Source of the DNA: Diprion similis
Taxonomy: Eukaryota > Arthropoda > Insecta > Hymenoptera > Diprionidae
Reading direction: 5' to 3'
Length of the DNA: 64,000 bases
Assembly: GCF_021155765.1 (NCBI RefSeq)
Contig: NC_060116.1
Location: 12,338,001 to 12,402,000, forward strand
The notes under the pieces were generated by a model. It was not told where the DNA came from. It saw only the letters and a list, made by a program, of their open reading frames with translations, and made no database searches. The position numbers and the translations under genes were made by a program. This document shows, piece by piece, positions 23,657 to 36,220 of this stretch. The number at the start of each line of letters is the position of its first letter. Position 1 is the first letter of the stretch.

Positions 23657-26600
23657 ATCGTTCTAATACACCGAGATTTGTTATTACGTCAATTTCCCTT
23701 ATCCGTCGGCAGTTTGACCGACGACGATGAAAATGCGAAGTCGAGTTAGGTACGCAAGTATATTTTATTTCTCTGAAACGTTGATATTCCCGTCGCGCGA
23801 TTGCCGATTACTTAACCGTAACTGACGTTACGCGATCCTGTAACTTTTTACGTGTAGCTAGTAGAGCAACGCCGTAAAGAACGGCATGCAGGGCACGCAT
23901 GTTAAAATACCTACTCGAGGCCGCGATCGTAACGTTTGAGTCTGAGTAAATCAAGAACGGGTCACCTTAGCGCGGAATTCCGCTACGCTTGTGTTTGCTT
24001 GCACTCGTCTCGTTTTAGTCTTTTTTCCTTCTATTTTCCTCCTCCCCCCCCTCGAGGCGCAGTAGGGCTGATGCGCGGTTGTTTTAGTAGAAAATATGGC
24101 GGGTAGATTCGGATAACCACGTGCGGAATTCGACCGTCGTCGACGATTATCGTTACAATTAGGATTTATCAACGCGATGTCTAGTTACGTAGGCTCGACG
24201 AAAACATCGCCGAGCGATAAGGAGCGGCTCGTCGTTTTCCGTGATCGATATAAATCGCGAATTGAAAGAGTCAAAATGAAAGAAAAATTGTTTTGACAGG
24301 CGCCGAGGAGAGTCGGGATTATTTTATTTATTCACTTGTTATTCATTTTTTATTTATTTTTACGGCCTGGCGCGTGCACAGTTCAGGAAGCCGTCGAAAG
24401 AGAAAGTCAGGTGTATTATGTAAAGCCGTGTTATACGTATTAAGCCAGTATCTACCAGCGGCGGGGAAGCAAGGACTTCTGGCACGTTCACTCAACGTCG
24501 ACTTACTTCGTTTTATCCAGTTCGGTTTTACTTTCAGACGCGATTAGACGGGTTTTCACTTTCAGAGTACTCGTCTTCCCGCCTGTAAACAACTACAGAA
24601 GGTTCATCATACACCAATCGGTACAGAATCAATATCAAGATTTATTGTACACTTTTTCTATCGGCCAGGGTGCCCAGCGAAGGACCGTCGTGTGCTACAA
24701 GACTGATGTCGTAAGGTACAGTCTCAGTCTGTCGTTTCGTTGAAACTCTATAATATATGCTTCGAAGCTAAGTTACAAGCTGAAAAACGATCCCAGATTG
24801 TGAATTCTGTGATTAATAAATTGAATATCGTCTAAAGGGACCCCAAGTTGAATGGTGCCTCACCCGAAACGTGCGGTTTTAAAGTATCGGACTTCGCTTG
24901 TGCCATGGGAGTAGAGGGGCATAGATCGGCGTTAGAATCGCCAGAGAATACGCGTCAAAGACAAGGTGTGTGCTAAATTATTGTGATTATTGATTGTTCC
25001 AACTGTTCTTCGTTCCGACCTGCAAACACGTTACTGTTTTGTGTCGTTTTAGTGAAATCAGTGCCATCCATTGGAATTTACCGACCCCCGCCGGCGAGAA
25101 AAGCGAGATGTGATGTCCAGACTGATTCTCAGCAGGATCAACCAGCTTCCGAATCTTCCCAAGCATCCAAGTGAGTCAGTTTTAACAAAGTTCAGCTGCG
25201 TGCTTACTTATATGCTGTTTAAAGTTTTCCAAAAGCTCGTGTGTATGAATTCGCCACTTAAGTTGGGAATCGTGTAACTCGTTACCCATCTTGTTTGAAT
25301 GACTTTCTTGACATTAACAATATTTACAGGGCCAATCGACAGAAGAGACCAGACCGTGCAGTTTATGTTCCTAAACATCGACGTAGTAACGAAGCCGAGG
25401 CAAGCTCCTTGTCTCGAGAAACTTGCAGAGCTCCACGGTCAACTAGAGAACGGCGTAGCACAACGTCTTCACCTGCCCATACAAGCCTCAGATCTTATAA
25501 CGATAATCGTGGAATTGTGTCAGATTCCTTTAATAACGGGACACAAGAGATAGAACGTGAAGTCGAAGTCTCAGATGTTGCACCTGTTTTAGAAACAGAT
25601 AGAAATCTGTCCGGCGCGATTGAGATTCCAATTGGTCAGGAATCCACACAGACTCAAAATATAATTATAGATGATGTATTGAATACGAGTAGCATTAGTA
25701 GCTTAGTTAAAAATAACGACAAATTTGTCAGCGAAAGATTAACGAACTCTGAAGCTGATGTTTTTCTACCAAGTGACTCTACGGTAATAACTGAACGAAA
25801 TGTCGACAGCTACGTAGAACCGACATTGAAGAAAGGAAATTGTACTCCAATATTAAATAGGCTGGACGACGAATCAAGAGATGCCTGTTTAAGGGGAGAA
25901 CCTGAAATAGTACAAACAGACACAGAACCTAATAAAGAGCTGCGGCAGTGCGGGACTGGACTGATATTAGATAGTTGCGAAGCTGCGTCGAGTGAATTAG
26001 AGATAAACGAGGATCGACAATCGCCAATGAGTGTAGAAAAGGGAGAGGGTGGCAGAAATATCATCGAGTCTGTTGAACGGGATGAAATATATCCGCAAAT
26101 CGTTAAGAACGAGGATAGTTCAGATTTAATCATGTCGGAAGATCGTAACAGAAAGAAGGAGGAAACCAAAGAGGAACTTCTCAATTGCGACGAAGTTGTC
26201 AATCACAAAAATAGAAGGATAGTTAGGCAGAATATAGTATCAGATGTATTATTAATCTCTGATGAGAAACCCCGGCAAGATATTATTATAAACGAACCAC
26301 CAGCAATTCCGGTTTCCCCATCACTGCCGACAAAGGAGAAAAAAGTAAAAAAAATCGAAAGATCCAAGAGCAAACCAGCTCCACCACCTCTACCATCCTC
26401 TAAAGTTAATCGGGACGACTGCGATTGGGATAGCCTTTTTGACGATAATGGAGATTGCTTGGATCCTACATTGATTGAAGAAGTAAGCTTTTTAACTATT
26501 ATTGCAAAATGCGTTTCTTTATTTCACCTTTTTATCTACCAGATATTGTTTGACCTACATTTTGCAATATTGAAAAAAATGTACTCTTCTGACTCACAAT

Positions 26601-28699
26601 CAATAAGAACTGCATTTAACTTTCTAGCCTTCGAGCAGTGACGGAACGATATTTATTTACTACTAGAATTATCGTTATTTTTACAGTTAACTACAACTGT
26701 AGGCGAAGTTACAATAGAGAAACCCAAGAGTGACTACAGGGCGTATTCAAAAGCGCCGGTGGAAGTATCCAATGATGAGTTTGCGCATGTTGTTGAGATA
26801 TATAATTTCCCATCAGACTTTAAAACTAGCGACCTTGCAGCTGTCTTTAGTCCTTTCAAAAATGGAGGATTTGAACTAAAATGGGTTGATGATACGCATT
26901 GTCTGGGTGTATTCAGCAGCCCTCTTATAGGTGAGTAAACGTGAGATATTAATTGTTTATGTATACACATAGTACTAAATGTGCTAAGTATGCAAATCGG
27001 TCGTGTTACTTGATCCATGCTGTAACGTCGTTTAAACCTGTCTTGCAACTGGTACGTAACGGCTGCTTGACTTTATGCAATTGAGGATAATACGAGAAAA
27101 GTGCGCTCAATCAGGTCTTGGCAATAAAACAAGAATTAAAATTTATGAAAAAAGAACGAACGTTGCTCTCATTCCACCTGAACCGGCAAAGATGTAATGG
27201 AGATACTACAGAGTTTGAATTATGAGAAAAGGAAATGCTCCTTCAGGCTTGACTGAATCTCGATTAGATAAGAGCACATCAACTTTCTCCAATGCAGGAA
27301 ATAGATGCTTAGAAAATTGATGATCAAGTCTTTGAATAGTGGACAGATGGATGAACTTTGTGGTAGATTATCAATGACCATCCCTATATATTAGCAATTG
27401 GCTCACAATCAATAAAATCACTTATAGGTACACACATATGATTGTGTAGTAACAGAGTGAGCCGATATTTTGACCCAAAGTGAAAGTAGGAACTGTAATG
27501 TTACAACACCATGGAATTCAGCCAAGAATTTAACTCACTAGTTATGTAATTTGTTACAATTGAAGAATTACACTCTCTATTCCCCCTGAGTTGCTTGAGG
27601 AAATCCCTTTTATTATCACCTTTCGACTGTTGATTTCAATATTCATCGAAATGGATACAAATAAATTTCCCAAGTACTAAAGAAATCTTGCGTTAAAACA
27701 AAAGAAAAATCAGTAAAAAAGAATATAAAAAATCATAGAGATTGCCTACTAACAAATATGGTACAATATTGTATATTGGTAACAATAAACGATCATATTT
27801 CCTACCAATTTTGCAGTTATTTTATAATTGTATATTTGTAACAAAAAATTACCATCGCTGAATTTGATAGCTGCAAAATTAAAAAAACTAAATTACCGAA
27901 TCAAGTTCCTCAATAGAATAAAACGCGTTTCAATTTCAATTCATCAAATCCTTAACTCGAGATCTCTAAGAATTATATCACGTGAACCAGCAACCTGTTA
28001 ATTATCGTGAAAGGGGAATTACTGCTGGTAATGTCACCAATTACATAGTGCAAGGAGGAAAAGCTTAATAATTTGTAGAAACAAAAAATTATAACAAGCC
28101 ATTACACATCACCTCGTAATCATTTCAGCCCATTCCACATAATTACGAACAATTGAATCGTGTGGATATTTTTCACTAGAAATAAGCATTGATCGCTGGA
28201 AAATGTTTTTCTAGTAAATCACATAAAAAACATGTGAAATTTCAGTCAATTAACATGATTTGAATGGCATTTTAACTAGCTGCTGAGGTCTTGGCATCGG
28301 ATCATTCGTTTGTAAAGACTCGGCCCCTCAGCGAAGCGACAGCATTGAGCAAAACGAAAGCAAGAAGAAGTGCCGAATTCTTACAGCCTTATCGAGCAAG
28401 GCCAGAAACTTGCGCAGCATTAGCAAGACGATTGGTAACTGGAGCACTAGGCGTGAGACTGGCGACAGCTAGACAAGAGCGTGAGAGAGAGAAGGTTGTG
28501 CTACGTGAAGCAAAAGGTATAGAGTTTATTAAATCTCGCTTTTTTACGTAAGGCATGTAACTATATGCTCGTATTGTCTTATGGCACCTCAATCGCATAT
28601 GGATTGTTTCATCAAAGAACATTGACACTTTCAGAGAGACGAAGGCTAGCTAACAAACAACGAGCAGATGCTTGGCAAGGAGTCGTAGCAGAAAAGTAG
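23456..28699 (+). CDS. R3hcc1l: R3H and coiled-coil domain protein, R3HCC1/R3HCC1L type
   Basis: Probable RNA-associated protein of unknown exact role (Drosophila counterpart probably CG2162). Exons 23456-23562, 24566-24710, 24848-24965, 25053-25170, 25330-26482, 26687-26930, 28280-28516 and 28635-28699; 728 aa. Exons 1-2 encode an R3H-like domain ([12 protein letters not shown], then [16 protein letters not shown], then [16 protein letters not shown]). Exon 5 starts with the family motif [14 protein letters not shown], followed by a long acidic disordered region ending in [15 protein letters not shown]. Exons 6-7 encode an RRM-like fold ([11 protein letters not shown], then [12 protein letters not shown]) and the block [13 protein letters not shown]. 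The C-terminus is a charged coiled coil. The start is the first in-frame ATG after a stop at 23435; a second ATG at 23483 is an alternative. The exon-3 acceptor (24846-24847) has a weak pyrimidine tract and is the least certain junction. Confidence 0.93.
23621..23658. repeat. AAAT tetranucleotide repeat
   Basis: About nine AAAT units in intron 1 of the R3HCC1-like gene. Confidence 0.85.
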
Positions 28700-30005
28700 C
28701 ATTTATTATATAGAAAGATAATATTATTGCAAAATTTCATAACGTTGCCTATGAATACTAGTGCCTTGCTCATCTATTTTCAGTATCAACGAAAGCACAA
28801 TACAATTTGTTAAACTGAGTCGGCCATAGGTGTTGGGTATTTTGGTATTTAAATAACGCCGGTAGATGAGTGTGGCATGAAAACGCTATTGTGATTCTTT
28901 CATGTCCTTATATTGTGATAAACTCCTAAGTTTTAAGTTTGATTAATACAGGTAATTCTTTGACTCAAATATTCTCTATTCTTCATAACTGTATGCATAT
29001 CATTTAAGAAATGATAAAAAATATTATAACGCGTTGCCAAAACACTGAATATAAGACGACCTGAATACGGGGAAATGATATTCGGTAGTGTAACTAATAC
29101 GATGGAAATCATGACAGTTTATATACCTTTTCACAGTTTTATGAAAACATTTATTCAAATAGTGAGTTCCGTACTCCGATGGCTGTCTCTATTACGAATA
29201 AATACAGTTGAAAGATGTACGAATCGAAATATAATATTTATAAGTTTAAACGAGACGCGATTCAATTTCAGACAATAAAATGATTTGTAATTACAAATTA
29301 GAGTTTCTATGCCGTTATATTAAAATTTGAAAGATTGCAGGTGGATAGAGAAACGTAAGAAAATCTAAAAACTGTATAAATTTTTTAGTTCACTATATAA
29401 AGTATTCGTATGTATAGTTGTAAACGTATAGTGATATTTATACGATGGTTAAAAAGAAGCTTATAATGTAAACTTTTATTTAAGTGGAGGTCGCGCACGA
29501 ATGCCGAGTAATAGTATTGCATAATAGAAATGTGTTGTTATTGTCGCGAATTTTGTATGTAACAGCGTTTATGACTAAATGAAAAGAAGAGAGAAGGAGA
29601 ATAAAAATATAAATCCACCACAAACAGGTGGCAAATGGTTGTGTAATGTAACGACGTGGCATTATTGTTGCTTTTGTGTGCAAAAAAAGTTCTTTATGTA
29701 GGATATAGTAGTTATTTAATATAATGAAAAATAATAAGTATAACGTTGTGCCACAAAAATCTATACGTATACTCTATATTGTATAATTGTTAAAGACTTT
29801 ACGCACAATCGATGAAAAACATACATACCTAGGGGCTGTACTAATAGTCAAGCCTTGATGTAGTAAAATCGTCTTACTGACGTCTCAAGACTAATATCGA
29901 GTGCATAACGTTACCTACTATTAACGCAGCCCGAATAATACATGCAAAGTTTAACTGTGAAATTTGAAAAGAAAATTTTTAAAAACGAAACAATAATCAC
30001 GATAA

Positions 30006-30036
<31 letters not shown>

Positions 30037-31566
30037 TATCAGATTGTATTTTTATATACAATTGTTAATGATCTGAAATAAAAAAGCGTGTATCACGAAA
30101 TCCTAGTCATTATACGCAAAAGACATGTTACCTATATTCTATGTTATGCTGCAATATGTATTTAACTCTGTCCAATGACCAATAAAAATATTTTATGTAC
30201 TAAGCGATACCCTGTAAACTACTATTTATTATACATCCAAACAACCGTTTTTCACAATCAGTCAAAAATGTCATGTAATTTAATCGCATTCTTACCGTTT
30301 GCTGCTCAACTCCAGTTTCTCGTTTGACCGCCTTGCCGTTTTATGTGACACAACACAGTAAGTATGGATATTTTAATCACACACACACACACAAGTTCGA
30401 GCCAATTTCTTCGCGGCCAAACTTATTCCGCGATTAAGATTAGTCAAAACCGCACACTACTCGTCGCGGCCTAAACGCAAATACACAATCCTTAAAAGGT
30501 CGCATTCTATCTTACGATAGAAATCGAATTGGACATAAAAACCACCAAACATTTCGATAAGACCTGATTTATCTATCCGATATTTTAAGCAAGGCATACT
30601 CGAGGATAAATTCTTGAGAATGAAAAGTTATTTTCCAAATCTGTTGGGCAAAAATCACTCTACCGATCAGAATGTTCGGTCTGAAGTGAGGTGTGTAGAC
30701 TACAAACAGTTGAACGTTTACGGCGATAATGTTTACACTGAAAGCTTTGAGTATCAGCTTCGAATTCAATAACCGTTATACGTTCATTTTTTTAATGAAT
30801 TCACAGCAAGAATAGTCAAGTTACGATATCCCCTCCCTTACACGATACAAACTCTGTCTTGAAAAAGTAGAAACTGAAAATTTAACTTAGAAATTCACTC
30901 GTGTTTGTGTACATACACTTGAATCGAATAATATGGTTGTTTTTAACGTTCCTTTTAAATCGTTCCGTCTCAAGCGGATTGATTAAATCAACAAATTTAC
31001 ACAAATTAGGTAGCACATATCGCTGTTCAGATGTTTACGCGTCGATCTCTCGTACGAAACTGTCGAAGAATACTGCGGGAACAGATAACGCGCTGCAGAA
31101 TACGAGAACGTAAACAATTGAAGGGTGTGAGCAACTCGCGCGGGTAAATGAAAGATATTATGGCTCTGAATGTGGTTGTGGATCGTGTTTTTTTTTTTTA
31201 TCGTTTACGAAAGGAAGCCTATACACAGTAGTTTTCTTTGAGTGGGGATAACGTTTTTTCATTTCATTAAATTTACTTTTCCTGGACAGCGGATATTTGA
31301 GAATTTGAACCGAAACTCACTGTTATAATCTTGGGAGTATTTGGCTGGCGATTAAATTAGTTGAAAAAGTTTGAAAATGCTAATAATGAGCGGTATAGTT
31401 ATCGGGACAACATTTACATAATCATATATTGTTTTTTTTTTTTGGAAATTAAATTTACCTTTACACCCAAATTTTGATATTTAAAATGAGAATAGTTGTT
31501 AGTTTGTGGTCATTGTATGTTAAATGGTACATGTGTATATTGAAAATGTCACCCAATATTTAGGTT
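28700..31566. other. Convergent spacer between R3HCC1-like gene and SRP72
   Basis: No exon supported. It contains the 3' UTR of the plus-strand gene, with AATAAA at 30181-30186 as a likely distal signal, an AAT repeat at about 30008-30037, a CA repeat near 30379-30392, and the undefined 3' UTR of SRP72 on the right. Confidence 0.55.
30181..30186 (+). terminator. Poly(A) signal, likely R3HCC1-like gene
   Basis: AATAAA followed by TATTTTATGTAC. This gives a 3' UTR of about 1.5 kb; nearer cryptic sites are possible. Confidence 0.4.
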
Positions 31567-34454
31567 TTACCACTTGCTACCTTTCTTCTTTTTCTTCTGC
31601 TGCACTTTACGCTGTTGTTGTCTTGGACCGGCAGGTTCAACTGCAGGACTTTGGCGAGGATTTGGAGAGGGCTTTGCATTCGCTGGCATCTTAGTTATGT
31701 CACTGTAATAATTTAAAGTTTCATCAACGAGTCCGGAACAGATGCGAAAGAAGTTATTAAATTAATTAAATCATAAATAAAGTTTATCAAATGTTATTGG
31801 ACTTACTAAAGGTCACTGGCACCAGCTGCAGCTCCCTGGGTTCCTTTCATAGCAGCGTCTCTGTTTCTTCTGTCCCTCTTCTTTCTAAATCCACTACGTT
31901 CGTGTCTCGGTAGCCACCTTTCAGGATCTGGTGTTGAACTGAGGTCACAATTCTTGGGCAATTTTCCTTTACGCTTACGTTGCTTTCGTTTTTTCTGGGC
32001 TAAGTCGGTTCCAGGTGTCCTGGAATGACGAATAATGCTGGTACACTTGTTCTCTGCATAATGAAAATCCAATATAACAGCCTTACGTACCCAGGTGACT
32101 GCTCCACTTTACGCTTCACTACTTTAGTACCAATAACCCAGTTACTGGACTCAAGAGCATCGACATCAGTTGTTTCTGCAAGATGGTGAAGAGGCGGTAA
32201 TCGTTTTGACAAATTCTGCGCTCTGGTAGGATCAAATTGCGCGTAAGCTATCACCAGCTGTGCAAGAGTTCTGGTATCAGTAGGAGAAGCCTGGAGTAAT
32301 TCCTCCAGACTTGCAGCTGCTGCGCTAACTTCTCCTCCTCGCAAATGAAAGTCTGCTGCCTGACGCCACAAGGTACCCAGGTTAGCAGTGCTCTCCTGAA
32401 TTTCGAAAAGCAGTTTACATATTTCTAACGCAATCAGGAAAACTCAGAATCAAGGAACTACTCCAGAAATTGATTTACCTTATTTTTCTTATACCAGTTC
32501 ACCGCTTCCTTGAGGACAGCGGATGCTTTTTCACGAGTGTTATCTGCCAGGTGAAGCATTACCAGTGCGCTAACTATTCCAGGCATTGATCTGTCCTTCT
32601 CGTTCAAGTTTTCCAAAATTCTTATTGCCTCTTTTCGTTCATCGTGACTAAGGAGTAGCTGAACAGCGGCAAGTTTCATTGATAAATGCTTATCGTTCAC
32701 TGCATGTTCGTCCAGTAATTTGACTGCATTTTTGACTTTGCCTTCCTTGCTAAGTTGAATAGCTCTGATTAGCGATGCGTCTGCGCTAAGATCGGGATGC
32801 TGCTGCGCCAATTTTGTGCATAGCTGCTGGCACTGTTCTCCCTAAAAAAAAGTCGTGTCCTTATCTTCTTTTCTAAATGGACCGTGTCTCGCGATTAGTA
32901 ATCAAAAAATTGAAAGATCCGAGCCCATAATCTTACAAGTAAAAATGATGATTAACAACAGAATTTAAAATTAACAGGAGAGAACATCGTTAATGTGTCT
33001 TGATCAATTAATTCCCTATCAGTTAATCACGTACTTGATTAGTATACATTGCAAGAAGGCACTGATTGTAGGCAATGCTCTTCCGCTGTCTGGACGTCAA
33101 TTTGTGCTCCAAGCCTTCGTGTGTTGCGTTTCGCATCCTCTTCTTGCTGTCGAACACGTTTTGATCTTTATTCAAAGTGACAACATTGTTACTTGCAACA
33201 GCGACTAGAGCGACGTCATCTGGCTTGGCTTTTAGCGCCGCTAAATACAGCTCTTGGGCTTCTTTTTCGCGCCCCTGTAGGTGAAGACAATAGCCAAGTT
33301 GAACCTTGATTATACCAATTTCATCTTCAATATCCTCCTCGGTTGCTCCATCTTCTTCCAGTGCTTCCCTGCACATCTTCTCAGCGGTTCTCAATTTCTT
33401 TTCAGCCTCAACTAGCACCGCTCTATTGGTGCCGTTAGTTCCTTGAGCCACCAAACGGTGAGCCGCATTGTAAGTCAACTCATATGTACTTTCTCTCAGC
33501 GAAGGAACTTCTATATCCTTGAGGAAAACGATGCAAATGATCAACAAGAAAATCTCCCTACTTATTGTCTTGACTGTGATACCACTTAAGCTTTAAGATT
33601 ATCTACAAATTCCAAAGGGTTTTTAATTGATTCTGACCAAGGTTTACAATATGAAATATAAAATCTTACCGATCCTTCGGCAGCTAAGTTAGAAAGAACA
33701 GCGGCAAGGTTTGTTTCTCTCTCATCTTCATAGTCGTCGTTTGAATTTTTGATGATATCTCGATAAACGGCAAAGCATTCCTCATACTTTTCAAGGCGGT
33801 ACAAAATCTGAGCTTTGAGTTCTTTGATTTTCAGGGATGGATTCTGAACACCTTCTACTACTTTCAACGCTTCAGGTACTTGGTTCAAGCGGTACAAGCA
33901 ATACGCTTTTTCAAATTCCAAATTCCTGCGAATGTTATTGATACGTAAAGTTAAGAGAGAGAGAGAGAAAGAGAGAAAGAAATACTAAATAATTAAGCCA
34001 AATTTTTTCATCCATAAATCCTGAGCCCAACTGCACGGTTAGTCTATTAACATCTGGGAAGATACTCACGCTGACAGTTTTGGGTTTTTCACAATAAACT
34101 GCAAAGCGTCATTGAACTTTGACAGTTGAATGCAACAGATGATTTTGCAATGGAAAGCTTTTTCCTCGTCCGCGGAAATGCCGAGAACTGTAAATTAAAA
34201 TACAATTCACAAACGGCAACGGGGGGGGAGGGGGGGCAGAGTGTCCAATGATGTGAACGTTTCTAGGTTAAGCCCATGTCGGATTGACGAAGCCTTGACA
34301 ACCGCAAAGTTAGCAAAAAAATTTCACAATATAATCATCGGTCGACAGTCTTACTTCTATTCGCTGTCTTCAGCGCCCGTTCGTACTCCCCATTCTGTCC
34401 TAACTTATTTAATTCTGCGTACAAAGCAGGCAGATTCGACTCTTTCGAAGCCAT
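31567..34454 (-). CDS. Srp72: Signal recognition particle subunit SRP72
   Basis: Cytosolic SRP subunit. It pairs with SRP68, binds 7SL RNA and supports elongation arrest and targeting of secretory ribosomes to the ER. Exons in transcription order: 34454-34355, 34187-34070, 33925-33670, 33517-33035, 32841-32479, 32395-32091, 32019-31807 and 31702-31567; 657 aa, matching the usual ~650-670. The N-terminus MASKESNLPALYAELNKLG opens a TPR array that fills exons 1-5 (YNAAHRLVAQG, LGYCLHLQGREKEAQELYL). Exon 6 has the HTLAQL-like block TRTLAQLVIAYAQFDP. Exon 7 carries the conserved 7SL-binding region: a Lys-rich KGKLPKN followed by TPDPERWLPRHERSGFRKK, then KGTQGAAAGAS. The C-terminus ends in a KKKKKGSKW tail typical of the family. 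All junctions are GT-AG and in phase. Confidence 0.98.
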
Positions 34455-35295
34455 ATTGGTTTTATACTTATTTTGGCAGGCAGAAGTTCCAACGGGACGT
34501 TGAAGCTGATTCCAATAGTTTCTAAATATACCGAAAGATGGCGCTACTAATGGGTCAAAGTTTATACTTTAGATTTCAATGGTCGTAGGCGGGACCATTT
34601 AAAATTTTAGTAGCTTTCAGAAATGGGGATTTACGACGAATTTGGTCATATTCTATCACTGTCTTCGGTGCAATATTTACTTATAGTTTAACGAGAACGA
34701 CAGTTAATTCGAGTTATACTTCAGACTACGGATTGGTAATTGAGGGTCTTTTTAAAATTAAGTAACAATAGCGTTTGCATTGTCAAATTTGCTCTGAAGA
34801 TGATGCTACTTGTGGACATTTATTCTATATTTGAGATGAACTCGATCGTTTTACATTGCATCTTAGTTCAGTTAAATGATATTTTTCCTAGTTGTGTTGA
34901 TGACTGTTCTAATTTACATCTATCGTGCATTTTTCAACGAAATTGAAATTTTATTAAAAAGCAGCATGGAAATATTGTTGTATAAGTTTTATTGTTCACG
35001 TAAAAATTATACACGTACGATTTTTAATTATCTCATACTGAAAACTCATCGACTGTAATTATCGTGCGCATTAAAATCTTGGAATAAATTTCAACAGATT
35101 CTTCGTTAAATAAATGTAAAATATAAAATTATGAAAAATAAAAATGACATAAAATTTAGTACCGCTAGACTAGGACAGCATCTTCTCAGTAACCGGAAAT
35201 ATTTATTTCGCACTTAATATGATTACAATATTTTTTTTATCACATCATCCCACCCGGAGTTTCGGTTTCCTAAATCTAATCAGACGGAAATCTTG
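34455..35295. other. Spacer with SRP72 promoter and OBP-1 3' end
   Basis: No gene seen. SRP72 and OBP-1 are in tandem on the minus strand, so this 0.84 kb must hold the SRP72 promoter (no TATA seen next to its ATG) and the OBP-1 3' UTR. Confidence 0.6.
35202..35207 (-). terminator. Poly(A) signal of OBP-1
   Basis: AATAAA on the minus strand about 90 bases after the OBP-1 stop codon. Confidence 0.55.
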
Positions 35296-36099
35296 TTACA
35301 AAACGGCGACAGTTCGCGATTCCATGAAGCATTTAAGCAGCTTTGCACCGGTACGGCAGAAGGTACTTCCAGCTGAAATGGAAACGCGACGACAGTTAGT
35401 TTGCATTTCTTATAAAATATATTCGATATTGATCAATCACACCGTGGTTTTATGATAAAAATCTTACTACGTCCAGTGCAGGTATTGACTACTTGGTCTG
35501 CCTTTGCCTTTGGAACGTCAGCGGGTAATTTTGCACGGAAAACGTCCTCGTGAACATTTCCTTCAGCGTCGTACTGTTAAAAGAAAGAACCGTCAAGTAT
35601 ATCGAAAGAATTAATGCGATAATCTCACGTCGAAGGATAATTCTAATCAAAATGCTTACAACTCCGATATGTCTGAGGTAACAAGAGGCAAAACAAGCAA
35701 GTTTCTCATCGTCCTCTGCTATTTCTCCTCGTTTCGCATTCTCAACAGCATCTAAAATGTGATTGTTTGTTAGAATTGTACACAACTAAGAGAAAATGGA
35801 ACAGCGATAGTAAGCACTAAATGAACAAAAGTAAATAAGAAATTTGTTAGGCTGCACTTACTTGGCTCGACGCCTGACTCGGTGATGCAGGATTGCTTGT
35901 AGCCCATCAGTTTGGCTTTCTGTTCATCCGTCAATCCTCCCTGAAGAAGCGAGTGAAAAGAGGTTTTCGTCAATTATTTAAAAACGGTAAATTTTTCAGT
36001 GAAAGTTGCATTACGTATAAAAATATTAATCAATGTCATCTAATCACGTACCAAAGAACCAGCAACGCATAGGGCAAAGACGACGATTAGAATCTTCAT
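35296..36099 (-). CDS. OBP-1: classic six-cysteine odorant-binding protein
   Basis: Secreted carrier of small hydrophobic ligands (PBP/GOBP family). Exons in transcription order: 36099-36052, 35940-35862, 35751-35660, 35573-35468 and 35372-35296; 133 aa. Exon 1 is exactly the signal peptide (MKILIVVFALCVAGSL). The mature chain starts GGLTDEQKAKL. All six family cysteines are present: QSC (C1), LACFASC (C2-X3-C3), NTC (C4), TFC (C5), LKC (C6). Intron phases are 0-1-0-1; the final short exon seen in OBP-2 and OBP-7 is absent and the protein ends in the C6 exon. It is the only cluster member on the minus strand, separated from OBP-2 by 2.8 kb head to head. The specific ligand or expression site cannot be read from sequence. 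Confidence 0.96.
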
Positions 36100-36213
36100 T
36101 TTTACTCGATACAAATTAAATTTATTCCCACTTTCACGACGGACTTGCTGTGGCGCGATCGTTCGCGGTGATGCGAATTCTAACTGATCCTTCATCGATC
36201 TTTCGATTCCCTC

Positions 36214-36220
36214 TTATATA
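36214..36220 (-). promoter_or_regulatory. TATA box of OBP-1
   Basis: TATATAAG on the minus strand about 115 bases upstream of the OBP-1 ATG, the same arrangement as in the other cluster members. Confidence 0.6.

Noticed and set aside
24852-24914. A 20-codon upstream ORF overlapping an apparent start codon at 24905 of the R3HCC1-like gene
   Set aside because: Once the R3H exons at 23483-23562 and 24566-24710 were found, the region from 24848 proved to be an internal coding exon read in the other frame, so the ATG at 24905 is an internal Met and no uORF exists.
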